DNA of 64,000 bases from Arthrobacter pascens (GCF_030815585.1 NZ_JAUSWY010000001.1:1550001-1614000); one strand, 5' to 3'; shown: positions 15,714 to 25,390, counted from the first letter of the stretch. A program made the numbers and translations. Notes: generated by a model from the letters alone, not told the origin.

Positions 15714-16549
15714 GCGACCTGTCACGATTGGCACTGAACAGCGCCACCACCAAGAAGTGGACGCTGGCCGAGGCCGTAGAGGGTTGCGTCCGCGCAGGAA
15801 TACCGGCGATCGGTCCGTGGCGCGACCGTGTCGAGGAGGCCGGCCTGGACAAGGCGGCCAAGCTAATCAGGGACGCCGGCCTGCGCGTTTCCTCGCTCTG
15901 CCGCGGAGGGTTCCTGACCGCGGCGGACGCCGAGGGCCAGGCCGCCGCGCTGGCAGACAACCGCGCTGCCATCCTGGAGGCCGTGGCACTCGACACTCGG
16001 GAACTGTTCCTGGTGGTCGGCGGGCTGGCTCCGGGGGAGAAAGACGTGGTGGCGGCCCGCCAGCGTGTTGCCGACCGACTCGCAGACCTCGTGCCGTTCG
16101 CCTCCGAAAACGGCGTGCGGCTGGTGCTGGAGCCGCTGCACCCGATGTACGCCGCCGACCGCGCCCTCATCTCCACCCTGGGCCAGGCCCTGGACCTCGC
16201 GGCGCCATACGACGCCAAAGCCGTGGGCGTCGCCGTCGATACCTTCCATGTCTGGTGGGATCCGGATCTGAAGGCGCAGATCGAACGCGCCGGCCGGGAA
16301 AGCCGGATTGCGTCCTACCAGGTCTGCGACTTCAACATGCCCATTGCCGCGGATCCCCTGCTGTCCCGGGGCTTCATGGGCGATGGCGTCATCGACTTCG
16401 CGACCATCGGTACCTGGGTGCGGGATGCGGGATACACCGGCGACATCGAGGTTGAAATCTTCAATCAGGAGATCTGGGACGCCGATGGCGACAGCGTCCT
16501 GGAGACCGTCAAGGCACGCTACACGGAACTCGTGTTGCCGTACGCGTGA
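15710..16549 (+). CDS. Sugar phosphate isomerase/epimerase-like TIM-barrel protein
   Basis: This 279-residue xylose-isomerase-like barrel is the third gene of the operon; its ATG overlaps the DUF993 stop (ATGA). Conserved metal-site strands are visible: VRLVLEPLHPMYAADR (Glu), GVAVDTFHVWWDP (Asp, His), SYQVCDFNMPI and GDIEVEIFNQEIW (terminal Glu). Together with the second barrel at 10516 it gives the locus two distantly related isomerases, as in pathways that epimerise or cleave 3-keto-sugars. A perfect terminator stem follows 13 bases after the stop. Confidence 0.86.
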   Translation: MSDLSRLALNSATTKKWTLAEAVEGCVRAGIPAIGPWRDRVEEAGLDKAAKLIRDAGLRVSSLCRGGFLTAADAEGQAAALADNRAAILEAVALDTRELFLVVGGLAPGEKDVVAARQRVADRLADLVPFASENGVRLVLEPLHPMYAADRALISTLGQALDLAAPYDAKAVGVAVDTFHVWWDPDLKAQIERAGRESRIASYQVCDFNMPIAADPLLSRGFMGDGVIDFATIGTWVRDAGYTGDIEVEIFNQEIWDADGDSVLETVKARYTELVLPYA

Positions 16550-16561
16550 CCTGATTCAGAC

Positions 16562-16597
16562 CGCGGGCCCCTGTTGACGTCACGGCAGGGGCCCGCG
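16562..16597. terminator. 12-bp perfect terminator stem between convergent operons
   Basis: CGCGGGCCCCTG (16562-16573) pairs with CAGGGGCCCGCG (16586-16597) across a 12-base loop. There is no U-tract. It lies between the end of the isomerase operon and the convergent xylB, and probably serves both. Confidence 0.75.
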
Positions 16598-16677
16598 CTC
16601 CACCAGGAAAAGGACCAGTACCGCCCTGGCGGTTCATCCGGGCGGGACAGGTCAGTTTCTTGGTTGTTCCAGGGTGT

Positions 16678-18099
16678 TTATGCCATGTGGGTGCGTGCGT
16701 GCGAGCGGTACCTGGCCAGTACAATGCCGTCCGAAGGTTGCGCCGGAAGCTCCACCCCGCCGATGCCCCAGTCCGGGAACGCGCCGGCGAGGACCGCGGC
16801 GGCCTGGCGGGCGGCGCCGTCGGCCACATATTCGCCGGGCGCGGGGACAACAGCCGGCAGCCCGAGCAGCTGACTGGCAGCCTGCTGCACGGCCGGCGAC
16901 TGGGCTCCACCGCCGATCAGGATGAGACGCCGGGCATCAACGGCCTGCGCCTGCAGGGCGGCGAGGCCGTCAGCGAGAGAGCAGACCACGCCCTCGACGG
17001 CGGCGCGTGCCAGGTTCGCTGGGGTGTAGTTCGCCCGGGTGATGCCGTGCAGGGATCCGGTGGCACCGGGCAGGTTGGGCGTCCGCTCGCCGTCGAAATA
17101 AGGGACCAGGGTCAGGCCCCCTGCGCCGGCGGGGGCTGCCAAGGCGAGTTCGTTGAAGTCGTCCAGGCTGACGTCCAGCAGGGCCGCCGTGGCGTCGAAC
17201 ACGCGGGTTGCGTTCAGCGTGCAGGCGAGCGGCAGGTAGTGGCCTGTGGCATCGGCGAATCCCGCCACCAGCCCGGACGCGTCAGCTGCCGGAGTTGAGG
17301 AGACGGCGAACACTGTTCCCGAGGTGCCCAGGGACAGGACCACGTCACCCACTCCCGCCCCGACACCCAGTGCCGCGGCTGCGTTGTCACCGGCTCCGGG
17401 GCCGATCAGGGCGCCCTCCGGCGTCTTGCCCGCGATATCCAGCGGGCCGACGACGGCGGGAAGCACTGGAAGATGGCCGAGGGCCTCCCGCAGGGCGTCG
17501 GCAAGGTATTCACCCGTGGAAGCGGAGTAGTACCCTGTTCCGGAGGCATCGGAGCGGTCGGTACGGAGTGCCGCCAGCCCCGCCTCGCCGGTGCCGGGGC
17601 CGAAGCCGGCCAGCCGCCAGGATAGCCAGTCATGCGGGAGGCAGACCGCGGCCACCCGGGCTGCGTTCTCCGGTTCGTTCTCCGCCAGCCAGCGCAGCTT
17701 GGTCAGCGTCAGCGAGGCGACGGGCACGGTTCCCGTGGTGGCCACCCATTGCCTGGCGCCCGCTGCCGGGTCGCCGTTTCCGGCGTCAAGGATGATGTCG
17801 ACGGCGGCCTTTGCCGAGCGCGTGTCGTTCCACAGCAGCGCAGGCCTGACCACATGGCCGTTGCTGTCGAGGCAGACCATGCCGTGCTGCTGTCCGCCGA
17901 CGGAGATTGCGCTGACATCCGCCAGCCCTCCGGCCTGGGTGATTGCCTGCTGCAGTGCGTCCCACCACGCATCAGGATGGACCTCTGTGCCGTCGGGGTG
18001 GGCCGCCCGGCCCTGCCCGACCAAGGCGCCGGTGTCCGCATCCCGGATCACCACTTTGCAGGACTGGGTGGAGCTGTCGATGCCGGCTACGAGCGCCAT
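16678..18099 (-). CDS. xylB: Xylulokinase
   Basis: It phosphorylates D-xylulose to xylulose 5-phosphate. The 473-residue FGGY-family kinase shows the N-terminal phosphate loop [41 protein letters not shown], the catalytic base in [13 protein letters not shown], the adenosine motif [14 protein letters not shown] and the C-terminal [18 protein letters not shown] is at 18099 behind AGAGAAAG. It lies 128 bases downstream of xylA on the same strand, so the order xylA-xylB is a likely operon under the xylA promoter. Confidence 0.94.
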   Translation of the reverse strand: MALVAGIDSSTQSCKVVIRDADTGALVGQGRAAHPDGTEVHPDAWWDALQQAITQAGGLADVSAISVGGQQHGMVCLDSNGHVVRPALLWNDTRSAKAAVDIILDAGNGDPAAGARQWVATTGTVPVASLTLTKLRWLAENEPENAARVAAVCLPHDWLSWRLAGFGPGTGEAGLAALRTDRSDASGTGYYSASTGEYLADALREALGHLPVLPAVVGPLDIAGKTPEGALIGPGAGDNAAAALGVGAGVGDVVLSLGTSGTVFAVSSTPAADASGLVAGFADATGHYLPLACTLNATRVFDATAALLDVSLDDFNELALAAPAGAGGLTLVPYFDGERTPNLPGATGSLHGITRANYTPANLARAAVEGVVCSLADGLAALQAQAVDARRLILIGGGAQSPAVQQAASQLLGLPAVVPAPGEYVADGAARQAAAVLAGAFPDWGIGGVELPAQPSDGIVLARYRSHARTHMA

Positions 18100-18227
18100 G
18101 GGTGAACTTTCTCTGAAGTCCGCCGCCGGGTGCAGGACCCGGCTGCGGAAACGGTTCAGCGGCAGATTGCTGGTTGTGCTGCTGTTCTATTCAAGTGCTT
18201 TTGCAAGACTGCTGCCAGGCAGGACGG

Positions 18228-19415
18228 TCAGCGGGCGTTCAGAAGGTGCTCGATGGCCAGCTGGTTGAGCCGCACAAAGGCGAAGGAACGATCTCCGGCG
18301 GAGTCGGCGTCGAAGTTCTCGAAAGCAGCCGTGTCCGCGAGCAGGTCGCCGGCTGTTTCGCCGGCCGAGAGCGTGGATTCGCCGAGCTCGAACACCCCGG
18401 AAGCTGCCAGGGCTTCCTGGACTGCGGGGTCGGCGCGGAAGGCAAGCGCCCGTTCCTTGAGCAGCAGGTACATGGACATGTTGGACTTGGCGGATTCCCA
18501 GACGCCGTCGTAGCCGTCGGTGCGTGAGGGCTTGTAGTCGAAGTGGCGCGGGCCCTCGTACTTCGGTCCGCCGTTGGGGAAGCCGTTTTCGAGCAGATCC
18601 ACGGTGAAGAAGGCGCTGGTGAGATCGCCATGGCCGAACACCAGGTCCTGGTCGTACTTGATGCCACGCTGGCCGTTGAGGTCGATGTGGAAGAGCTTGC
18701 CTGCCCACAAAGCCTGGGCGATGCCATGGGTGAAGTTCAGTCCGGCCATCTGCTCGTGGCCGGTTTCGGGGTTGAGCCCCACGATGTCGCCGTGTTCGAG
18801 CTGGGCGATGAACGCCAGGCCGTGACCGACGGTGGGGAGGAAGATATCGCCGCGGGGTTCGTTGGGCTTGGGCTCCAGGGCGATGCGGAGGTTATAGCCC
18901 TTTTCCTTGATGTAGGCGGCGGCGGTGTCCACGCCCTCCTTCATCCGGTCCAGGGCGGCGGACAGGTCCTTGGAGCCATCGTATTCGCTGCCTTCGCGGC
19001 CGCCCCACATCACGAAGGTCTCGGCGCCGAATTCGGCGGCGGAGTCGATGTTGCGCAGCACCTTGCTCAGGGCAAAGCGGCGGATCGAGCGGTCGTTGGA
19101 GGTGAAGCCGCCGTCCTTGAAGACGGGGTGGCTGAACAGGTTGGTGGTGACCATGGGGACCTTGAGCCCGGTTTCCTGCAGGGCGGTCCGGAAGTTCTTC
19201 AGGATCAGTTCGCGCTCCGAAACCGTGGCGTCGAAGGGAACAAGGTCGTTGTCGTGGAAGGTGATGCCGTAGGCGCCGAGTTCGCTGAGTTTGTGCACGG
19301 CTTCCACGGGATCCAAGGGCTTGCGGGTGGCTACGCCGAAGGGATCAGCTCCGGTCCAGCCAACGGTCCAGAGGCCGAAGGTGAACTTATCGCCGGGTGT
19401 GGGCGTGAGTGTCAT
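18228..19415 (-). CDS. xylA: Xylose isomerase (class I, actinobacterial type)
   Basis: It converts D-xylose to D-xylulose. At 395 residues it is the short class I form. His54 and Asp57 in [12 protein letters not shown] make up the catalytic dyad. [32 protein letters not shown] and [18 protein letters not shown] hold the two metal sites, and [15 protein letters not shown] carries the last Asp region. ATG at 19415. It is divergent from a ROK regulator, with an inverted repeat overlapping its promoter, so it is expected to be repressed without xylose. xylB lies downstream. Confidence 0.96.
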   Translation of the reverse strand: MTLTPTPGDKFTFGLWTVGWTGADPFGVATRKPLDPVEAVHKLSELGAYGITFHDNDLVPFDATVSERELILKNFRTALQETGLKVPMVTTNLFSHPVFKDGGFTSNDRSIRRFALSKVLRNIDSAAEFGAETFVMWGGREGSEYDGSKDLSAALDRMKEGVDTAAAYIKEKGYNLRIALEPKPNEPRGDIFLPTVGHGLAFIAQLEHGDIVGLNPETGHEQMAGLNFTHGIAQALWAGKLFHIDLNGQRGIKYDQDLVFGHGDLTSAFFTVDLLENGFPNGGPKYEGPRHFDYKPSRTDGYDGVWESAKSNMSMYLLLKERALAFRADPAVQEALAASGVFELGESTLSAGETAGDLLADTAAFENFDADSAGDRSFAFVRLNQLAIEHLLNAR

Positions 19416-19483
19416 GATGCGTCCTTGCAGTCGTGGGGCGTTGTGAAGTCGTCAGGCACGTGAAGTCGCCGGAATCCGGCACT

Positions 19484-19528
19484 TAGTTTATCGCTTGAAC
19501 TATATAAGCCGGGATGAGCTAAGGTCAA
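19484..19528 (-). promoter_or_regulatory. xylA promoter with inverted-repeat operator
   Basis: On the minus strand TTGACC (complement of 19523-19528) and TATATA (19501-19506) form a 16-base-spaced promoter. TAGTT (19484-19488) and AACTA (19498-19502) are an inverted repeat spanning the -10 box and start point. This is a good place for XylR repression. The half-sites resemble AGTT/AACT parts of known xylose operators, but the spacing differs, so the binding protein is inferred. Confidence 0.6.
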
Positions 19529-19577
19529 TAGGGAACGGGCACTCAAAACGCCCGGACTTCACCCGGAGGAGGCCGGC

Positions 19578-20855
19578 ATGGCGAATTCAACCGCTGCTAC
19601 CGGTACGCCCGACCCGGTGGCGCCCGGCAGCATGGGCGACGTCCGCAGGAGCAACCTGGCCCTCGTTCTCGGACGGATTGCCCGGTCCGCGCACGGCACA
19701 CACCTGACCCGTGCCCAGGTGGCCGCAGCCACCGGTCTGACCAAAGCCTCGGTGTCCAGCCTTGTGCTGGACCTGCTGGATGCCGGACTCATCAGGGAAA
19801 TCGGGTTGAATCCCCAAGGTGAGCGCGGGCGTCCCGGGGTTGGCGTGGAGCTGAACCCCGCCCGCGCCGTGATGGGCATGGAGATCAATGTGGATTACAT
19901 TGCTGCCGGCCTGACCGACCTTTCCGGGACTCTCCTGCTGCAGGAAACGCGGGAGCGTGACAACCGGAACAGTGCTGCCGGTCCCGTCGTGGCCTCCCTT
20001 GCCGCGCTGGCGGCGGAACTCCGCGGCGCTGGCGAGGCGCAGGGCATCCAGGTGCTGGGCGGGGGCCTGGCTGTTCCCGGACTAGTTGAGGACAGAACCG
20101 GGACGGTGATCATGGCGCCCAACCTCGGATGGAATTCGGAAACCCTGGATCTTGGATCGCTGCTTCCCGGGGTGCCGTTGGGCACAACGCTTTTCAACGA
20201 AGCCAACGCCGCGGCGCTGGCGGAGCTGCGCTACCGGCCAGCGGGCGCGGCTGATTTCGTTTTTGTTTCAGGTGAAGTGGGTGTCGGCGGCGGCCTGGTG
20301 ATCGGTTCGGAGCTCTTCGCAGGGCCGGACGGGCACGCCGGTGAGTTGGGACACATCGTGGTGCAGCCGGAGGGCTCGGTATGCTCCTGCGGCGGCACCG
20401 GATGCCTGGAAACAGTGGCGGGACAGGACGCAATTTTCACCGCCGCCGGAATCATCGGAGATTCCAGAGCCACCGGAGAAGCGCTGCCTGAATCCGCCGG
20501 AGAGCCTCCGGGAACCTCAAAGTCTGAAAGCCTGGCGCGGCTTCTGGCCGCGCTCGCGGCCGGGGACGACGGCGCCGCCACCGCTGTTGCACGGGCGGGG
20601 CATTACCTGGGGGTGGCCGTGGCTTCCACGGCCAGGCTGCTGAACATTTCCTCGGTTGTGCTGGGCGGCCACTTTGCGATCCTGGGCGAATGGCTCCGAC
20701 CCGCCCTCACAGAGAGCCTGGCAAGGTACGCGCCGGGAAAGGTGCCGCCGGAAAACATCAGCCTGTCCTCGGTGGGGGAGGCGGGGGCACTCCTGGGCGC
20801 CGCCGGCAGTGTTGTCCGCTCACTCGTGGAGGCCCCGCACCGGCTCCGTCCCTAG
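19578..20855 (+). CDS. xylR: ROK-family transcriptional regulator, likely xylose repressor
   Basis: This 425-residue ROK repressor has an N-terminal winged HTH (LTRAQVAAATGLTKASVSSLVLDLLDAGLI) followed by a sugar-kinase-like fold: GMEINVDYIAAGLTDLSG, GLAVPGLVEDRTG, FNEANAAALAELRY and GEVGVGGGLVIG. The ROK zinc motif is GHIVVQPEGSVCSCGGTGCLE, with the ordered cysteines and His. ATG at 19578 follows GGAGGA with 8-base spacing. Divergence from xylA is the usual arrangement of XylR-type repressors. Ligand identity (xylose) is inferred from context. Confidence 0.88.
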   Translation: MANSTAATGTPDPVAPGSMGDVRRSNLALVLGRIARSAHGTHLTRAQVAAATGLTKASVSSLVLDLLDAGLIREIGLNPQGERGRPGVGVELNPARAVMGMEINVDYIAAGLTDLSGTLLLQETRERDNRNSAAGPVVASLAALAAELRGAGEAQGIQVLGGGLAVPGLVEDRTGTVIMAPNLGWNSETLDLGSLLPGVPLGTTLFNEANAAALAELRYRPAGAADFVFVSGEVGVGGGLVIGSELFAGPDGHAGELGHIVVQPEGSVCSCGGTGCLETVAGQDAIFTAAGIIGDSRATGEALPESAGEPPGTSKSESLARLLAALAAGDDGAATAVARAGHYLGVAVASTARLLNISSVVLGGHFAILGEWLRPALTESLARYAPGKVPPENISLSSVGEAGALLGAAGSVVRSLVEAPHRLRP

Positions 20856-21050
20856 CCAGTTGAGGACTTGCCCGGCCACACTTGGCTGAGGCCGGCCAAC
20901 CAAGATGCTCCGTGCTGGAGTGCCGCCACCCTGTTGGTGGTGCTTTCGGGTCCTGGCCCGGATAGCCTGTCCATGGGGAGGGCCATTTCGGCACATCCCA
21001 GACGTCCGAGGGTGCGGCGGCTTTGGTAACCATTAATGCTTGGGGCCGAA

Positions 21051-23909
21051 ATGGCAAACTTAACCACGCCTGTAGATCACTTCGGTTCCTACCGGGAGTT
21101 GGCCGAGGCCGTGCCCGACGCTTTGCTGGTGATCGACCAAGCCGGGGTCATCACATTCGTTAATGCCCATACGGAACGGCTCTTTGGTTATCCACGGAGC
21201 CAGCTACTTGGCAGACATTATGAAATGCTGCTTCCAGCGCGGTTCAAGGGCCACACTGAGGCCATCCGCGAGCGCTTTGCCACCAATCCGGCGATCCGCC
21301 GGGCAGGGACGGACATGGAGTTGTTCGGCCGTTACCGTGACGGCACTGAGTTTCCTATCGAGACGAGCTTCGCTCCGCTCGGCGTCGGACCCGGTATGGA
21401 AATAGTTGCGTCCATCCGTGATGTGAGTGAACGCGGCCGCATCGACACGGAACTCCGTGATGCCCTGTCGCTGCTCAGCGCCACCTTGGAATCCACCGCG
21501 GATGGCATTCTGGTGGTGACGGCGGGTGGGCGAATTGCCGGTTCCAACGAACGGTTCGCCATTCTCTGGGGCATCCCGGCGGAGCTCATGGCCTCCCACG
21601 ACGACGGGAGAGTGATGGCGTTTGTCCTGGATCAGCTGGCCAATCCGGACAGCTTCGTGGACAAAGTGCGTGAACTGTACGCCGATCCAGGCGCTGAAAG
21701 CCTGGACATACTGAACTTCCATGACGGGCGCACCTTCGAACGGTACTCCCGGCCCCAACGTGTCGGGGAAGAGATTGTCGGGCGGGTTTGGAGTTTCCGT
21801 GACGTGACGTCCCGCTGCCGCGCGCAGGACCAGGCGCGGGAGGCACTCGCGCAGCTGGAAGGCCTGGGCGCCATTGTTGAATCCTCAGCGGACGCGATCA
21901 TTGGCAAGACGCCCGAGGGCCTGATTACCAGTTGGAACCCCGGAGCCGAACGGCTGTACGGATATGTTGCGGCCGAAGTGATAGGCCAAGACGTTCGAAT
22001 CCTCATTCCGGATCATCACCGCCAGGCTGAGGACGCAGTGCTGGCCGCGATCATGGACGGCGGGGAGGCTCGCAGCTTTGAGACGGACCGGCTGCGGAAA
22101 GACGGGTCCATCGTGCCCGTGTCCTTGACAATGTCCCCCATCCGCAGTGAACACGGGGTCCGCGGGATCGCGACGATCGGGCAGGACATCACCGCGCGAC
22201 GGGCCGCTGAAGCCGACCTGCTGGCCGCCCGTGAGGCGGCGTTGGAATCGAGCCGGTTGAAGTCAGAGTTCCTGGCGACGATGAGCCATGAGATCCGGAC
22301 GCCGATGAACGGCGTTATCGGCCTGACGGCGCTGCTGCTGGACACACCGCTCGATGAGACGCAGCGCAAATACGCCGAAGGAGTTCAGACGGCGGCCGGG
22401 GCCCTCCTCAACCTGATCAACGACATCCTGGATTTCTCGAAGTTGGAGGCCGGGAAAGTTGATCTGGATGTAACGTCCTTTGATCCGCGGCACCTGGTGG
22501 CGGAAATTGCCACGTTCCTCTCCGAAGACGCGCAGCGCAAGGGCCTGGAGCTGATTGCGTACTGCTGGCCCGACGTACCCTTGCGGCTGGCCGGTGACGC
22601 TGGCCGGATCCGGCAGATCCTGTTGAACCTGGCCTCGAACGCCGTGAAGTTCACTGCGTCCGGGGAGGTCGCCATCCGGGTGAACCTATTGGGAGAGGAC
22701 GCAGGAACGGCGTTGGTGCGGTTCGAGGTCCGCGATACCGGAATCGGTATCCATGCCGCGGATCATCTGCGCCTGTTCGATTCGTTTTCCCAGGCAGATG
22801 CTTCCACCACGCGCCGGTATGGCGGAACCGGCCTGGGCCTGGCGATTTGCCGGCGCCTGACCTCAGCTATGGGCGGGGAGATCGGTTTGAGCAGCGCCCC
22901 GGGTGAGGGCAGCACCTTCTGGTTCGCGATCCAGCTGCCAGTGGCTGAAGTCCTTGCGGGGCTCCCGGAGCAAGTGGTTTCCGGTCCGCTGGCCGGGCTG
23001 CGGGTGCTGGTGGTGGATGACAACGCCACCCACCGGCTCGTGCTGGAATCACAGCTGACAGCCTGGAGACTGAGGCCGGAGGCCGTCGCCGACGCGCTCA
23101 CTGCCCTGGCCCGGTCCCGGGCCGGGGCAGCGGCCGGGCGACCCTACGACATCGCCGTGATTGATATGTGTATGCCGGACATGGGCGGATTGGAGCTTGC
23201 GCACGAGCTCAGCGCCGACCCCGACCTGCGGGGTATCCGGCTCATGTTGCTGACGTCATCCCAGGTCGCAAAGTCCGATCTGGCCGCGGCAGGCATCCGC
23301 GAAAGGCTGACCAAACCCGTGCGGGGTTCAGAACTCCATGACGGGCTCGTGCGCCTGATGGAAGGCACCGCTGAGGCCGTCCTGACGCCGGCAGCGGCCA
23401 GGCCCGCCCTCCCGGACCCCAACCCTTTCACCGTCGAGGAGATCAATACCCTGCTCCATGGCGGGATCTACCGGAAGACCCGGGTCATGGTCGCCCTTCA
23501 CTACTACCTCGGGTTACGCGTTTCGGAGATCGCGGCCGTGAACGGCTCTGACATCGACTGGGAAGCCCGGACCCTCAAGACCATAGGCAAGGGCCGCAAA
23601 GAAGCGACCCTGCCCGTCCCTGCCGCCGTCTGGCCACTGTTCCACCAGATGCCCCGGACCGGCTACTGGTTCCCCAACCGGACCGCGAACCGTCTGCACG
23701 CTGCAGGGCATGGGCACATCATGGGTAACTCCGTCTCGGGCCTGATCGGGGAAGCGATCAGGCGGGCCGGCCTCAAGCACCGGCCCCACGAGCTCCGCGC
23801 TTCCCTGGCCACCGAGACGCACGAGGCCGGCGTCAGTGACTTCGGTCCAGCGCAGCATGCGGCACTCCAACATGGACACCACCACGATGTACCTGAAGCT
23901 CAGGCCTGA
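21051..23909 (+). CDS. PAS-rich hybrid histidine kinase fused in frame to a tyrosine-recombinase fragment
   Basis: The 952-residue product has three PAS domains: about 15-125 ([18 protein letters not shown]), a weaker one about 140-250, and 270-390 ([18 protein letters not shown]). Next comes HisKA with His413 ([14 protein letters not shown]), then HATPase ([30 protein letters not shown]) and a receiver domain from about 650, with Asp705 in [11 protein letters not shown] and the conserved Lys in RLTKPV. It has no membrane segment, so a cytosolic sensor such as redox or light is likely. From about residue 791 the frame continues into tyrosine recombinase sequence (GLRVSEIA with Arg823, HELR with His913/Arg916) and ends out of frame. 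ATG 21051 follows GGGG; ATG 21036 is an alternative. Kinase activity looks possible; the fusion tail should be non-functional. Confidence 0.85.
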   Translation: MANLTTPVDHFGSYRELAEAVPDALLVIDQAGVITFVNAHTERLFGYPRSQLLGRHYEMLLPARFKGHTEAIRERFATNPAIRRAGTDMELFGRYRDGTEFPIETSFAPLGVGPGMEIVASIRDVSERGRIDTELRDALSLLSATLESTADGILVVTAGGRIAGSNERFAILWGIPAELMASHDDGRVMAFVLDQLANPDSFVDKVRELYADPGAESLDILNFHDGRTFERYSRPQRVGEEIVGRVWSFRDVTSRCRAQDQAREALAQLEGLGAIVESSADAIIGKTPEGLITSWNPGAERLYGYVAAEVIGQDVRILIPDHHRQAEDAVLAAIMDGGEARSFETDRLRKDGSIVPVSLTMSPIRSEHGVRGIATIGQDITARRAAEADLLAAREAALESSRLKSEFLATMSHEIRTPMNGVIGLTALLLDTPLDETQRKYAEGVQTAAGALLNLINDILDFSKLEAGKVDLDVTSFDPRHLVAEIATFLSEDAQRKGLELIAYCWPDVPLRLAGDAGRIRQILLNLASNAVKFTASGEVAIRVNLLGEDAGTALVRFEVRDTGIGIHAADHLRLFDSFSQADASTTRRYGGTGLGLAICRRLTSAMGGEIGLSSAPGEGSTFWFAIQLPVAEVLAGLPEQVVSGPLAGLRVLVVDDNATHRLVLESQLTAWRLRPEAVADALTALARSRAGAAAGRPYDIAVIDMCMPDMGGLELAHELSADPDLRGIRLMLLTSSQVAKSDLAAAGIRERLTKPVRGSELHDGLVRLMEGTAEAVLTPAAARPALPDPNPFTVEEINTLLHGGIYRKTRVMVALHYYLGLRVSEIAAVNGSDIDWEARTLKTIGKGRKEATLPVPAAVWPLFHQMPRTGYWFPNRTANRLHAAGHGHIMGNSVSGLIGEAIRRAGLKHRPHELRASLATETHEAGVSDFGPAQHAALQHGHHHDVPEAQA

Positions 23910-24012
23910 GGGCATCCACCACGGCTTCGACCTCCTGCCGGCCATCACCATCCCCGAGCGCTCCGGCCGGCGGCGCGTTGCACCTCCCGACGCCGAGCCC
24001 CTCGCCGCCTGA
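23421..24012 (+). pseudogene. Truncated and frameshifted tyrosine recombinase (integrase) remnant
   Basis: The sequence begins in the kinase frame with [18 protein letters not shown] and covers only the catalytic domain; the arm-binding and core-binding domains are missing. The catalytic Arg (LGLRVSE), the β-hairpin Lys ([10 protein letters not shown]) and HxLR (HELR) are present. After THEAGVS the frame is lost. Continuing the homology requires the +1 frame, which reads [20 protein letters not shown], holding the catalytic Tyr (codon 23890-23892), and stays open to TGA at 24010-24012. It is therefore a double-damaged relic of an integrase that ended next to tRNA-Arg. Confidence 0.82.
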
Positions 24013-24035
24013 CGTCGTCCCCAAGGGAATGACAA

Positions 24036-24076
24036 AAGGGCCGGACATCTGATTATCACCATGATGTCCGGCCCTT
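24036..24076 (-). terminator. 14-bp hairpin terminator of tRNA-Arg
   Basis: AAGGGCCGGACATC (24036-24049) pairs perfectly with GATGTCCGGCCCTT (24063-24076) over a 13-base loop. On the minus strand it is followed by a short T-run (CCCTTTTGTC), 8 bases past the tRNA-Arg 3' end. Confidence 0.8.
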
Positions 24077-24083
24077 ACGCGTG

Positions 24084-24156
24084 TGCCCCAGGAGGGAATC
24101 GAACCCCCGACCCGAAGATTAGAAGGCTTCTGCTCTATCCCCTGAGCTACTGGGGC
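24084..24156 (-). tRNA. tRNA-Arg (TCT)
   Basis: It is a full-length 73-nt cloverleaf: acceptor GCCCCAG/CTGGGGC with discriminator A, D arm GCTCAGGGGATAGAGC, anticodon loop CTTCTAA with anticodon TCT, and T arm GGGGGTTCGATTCCCTC. The anticodon stem GAAGC/TCTTC has a C·U mismatch next to the loop. Its first 20 nt recur at 31250-31269, beyond the prophage remnant. A TACACT box upstream looks like a working -10 element. Confidence 0.93.
24137..24156. repeat. Left copy of 20-bp direct repeat (candidate attL core)
   Basis: These 20 bases are the 5' end of tRNA-Arg (acceptor strand through the start of the D loop, on the minus strand). They recur exactly at 31250-31269 in the same orientation; the bases just outside differ at both ends. 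The position next to a prophage remnant suggests an attachment-site core. Confidence 0.65.
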
Positions 24157-24235
24157 TGGGCGCAATCCAGTGTAGCCCCGCCCTCAGCAGCCCCAAAATA
24201 TATGGTTCGACCAGTGACAGTGGCAGAGTACTGCC

Positions 24236-24736
24236 ATGTTTGGACGCATGGAAGAAAATGCCGACTTTACCGTCGCGATGATTGGTTTCTTGGGCGTCCT
24301 GTTGGGCGGCATAATCCAGACTGGGTTCGCCTGGCGAAAAGCAAGAAACGACGAAGCGCAGGATGCGGGCCCCAGGGTGACCGATTTCCAACACAGAGCC
24401 CGCGTGTACCTGATTCACTTGGCCAAGATCGCACGCATGCAGTCCTCGGGCGACCTGCAGAAGGAGCGCAAAGAAGTATCGGACGTCCTTCAGCAGGAGA
24501 TGAGCTTACGATATCGCGCTGCGGTTGACGCTGGTCTGGCCCTCGCAAGCATCCCGGACTCGCGAGTTGCCTTGCGTGCTCGCCAAGTTACGGGCCTAAT
24601 CGAAAAGCTTGCCGACCTCCATGACGGATTGTTCGGAACTCCCCCACGACAGTGGCCGCCGTCAGGGGATCTGCCACGCTTTATAGAGGAATTGCTGGAT
24701 ATGGTCGCGCCCGCGATATGGGAACTTCGCTTTTAG
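24236..24736 (+). CDS. Membrane-anchored hypothetical protein
   Basis: This 166-residue protein has one N-terminal transmembrane helix (about residues 12-30, VAMIGFLGVLLGGIIQTGFAW) followed by a charged, helical cytoplasmic domain (RARVYLIHLAKIARM, RYRAAVDAGLALASIPD, ARQVTGLIEKLADLHD). I do not recognise the family. It is the only sizeable plus-strand gene in the prophage fragment, and the first after the tRNA, which is typical of an accessory (moron) gene. ATG 24236 was used; ATG 24248 is equally possible. Confidence 0.55.
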   Translation: MFGRMEENADFTVAMIGFLGVLLGGIIQTGFAWRKARNDEAQDAGPRVTDFQHRARVYLIHLAKIARMQSSGDLQKERKEVSDVLQQEMSLRYRAAVDAGLALASIPDSRVALRARQVTGLIEKLADLHDGLFGTPPRQWPPSGDLPRFIEELLDMVAPAIWELRF

Positions 24737-25017
24737 GTTTCGTAGCCTGGCGACTGTAAGAAAAGGAAACCCCTTACCCGAATGGCTTCCCAAATGGGTT
24801 CTGCATTTGCCCTGGTGGCACCACCGGTAGTAGAACTGATCGCGCCCCGATCAGAGTGCGGGCTTCCCCCAAGCCGCCTCCGCAATTGGTGGAGTGCGGA
24901 GAGCCTGATGAAATTTGCATCCGGTGATGCGGTCCGACAGAAGATGTCGAGGACGTTTCAGGCTTTGTACAGCAGCCCGGCGGGTAGATCCCAGCCAGCG
25001 GGGGTAGACCTTGAGGT

Positions 25018-25203
25018 ATGGCATATGAGGAGCATAGGTGTCAGTGCTGTGGGGAGCTGGCCGAGACGTTGTTTTGCGAGGACTGCGAGCGGCATGCGGA
25101 TGCAGACGCGAAAGAGGGCGCCCGCCCACGTTCGTGGGCGGGCGCTAAAGGTGGAGCGGTGAAACTCATCGGCGTGATCCGCTCCAAGGAGCCTTCTCAG
25201 TAG
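25018..25203 (+). CDS. Possible small Cys4 zinc-binding protein
   Basis: The first half of the 61 residues has a compact metal-binding pattern (CQCCGELAETLFCEDCE), typical of small phage or plasmid zinc ribbons. The second half is derived from a 13-bp GC hairpin (25118-25145), so the C-terminus, or the whole frame, may be spurious. ATG at 25018 has GAGG too close to it and a better G-run about 15 bases upstream. Treat as tentative. Confidence 0.35.
   Translation: MAYEEHRCQCCGELAETLFCEDCERHADADAKEGARPRSWAGAKGGAVKLIGVIRSKEPSQ
25118..25145. repeat. GC-rich 13-bp hairpin, copy 1
   Basis: GCGCCCGCCCACG (25118-25130) and CGTGGGCGGGCGC (25133-25145) form a near-continuous palindrome. Read on the minus strand it ends ...GGGCGGGCGCCCTCTTTCG, the same outline as the hairpin at 25367-25390. 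It may be a second terminator or a duplicated element. Confidence 0.6.
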
Positions 25204-25285
25204 TCCCGAACCGAGCAGGTGTCGAGGGCGCCGACAATGGAGTACTCGGTACTCGTGTGGGGTTCCATTTCTGGGTGATTGAATG

Positions 25286-25348
25286 TGAGTGCCGGCGAGG
25301 AGAGACCTTTGGAGACCAGAGGTTTCCCCCAGCCCTCGCCGGCACTCA
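25286..25348. repeat. 63-nt nested hairpin in non-coding DNA
   Basis: The outer stem is perfect over 15 bp (TGAGTGCCGGCGAGG at 25286-25300 with its complement at 25334-25348). Inside, ACCTTTGG and CCAGAGGT pair around AGA. No coding region explains it. It lies between two related GC hairpins and could be a small RNA, a recombination site or phage packaging/replication structure. Confidence 0.55.
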
Positions 25349-25366
25349 ACACTTAACGACGAAAGA

Positions 25367-25390
25367 GCCCGCCCACCGAAGTGGGCGGGC
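25367..25390 (-). terminator. Phage late-operon terminator with UUCG tetraloop
   Basis: On the minus strand GCCCGCCCAC, loop TTCG, GTGGGCGGGC forms a 10-bp stem closed by the very stable C(UUCG)G loop, followed by TCTTTCG. It lies 11 bases downstream of the holin-like pseudogene, at the end of the minus-strand late gene run. Confidence 0.75.
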
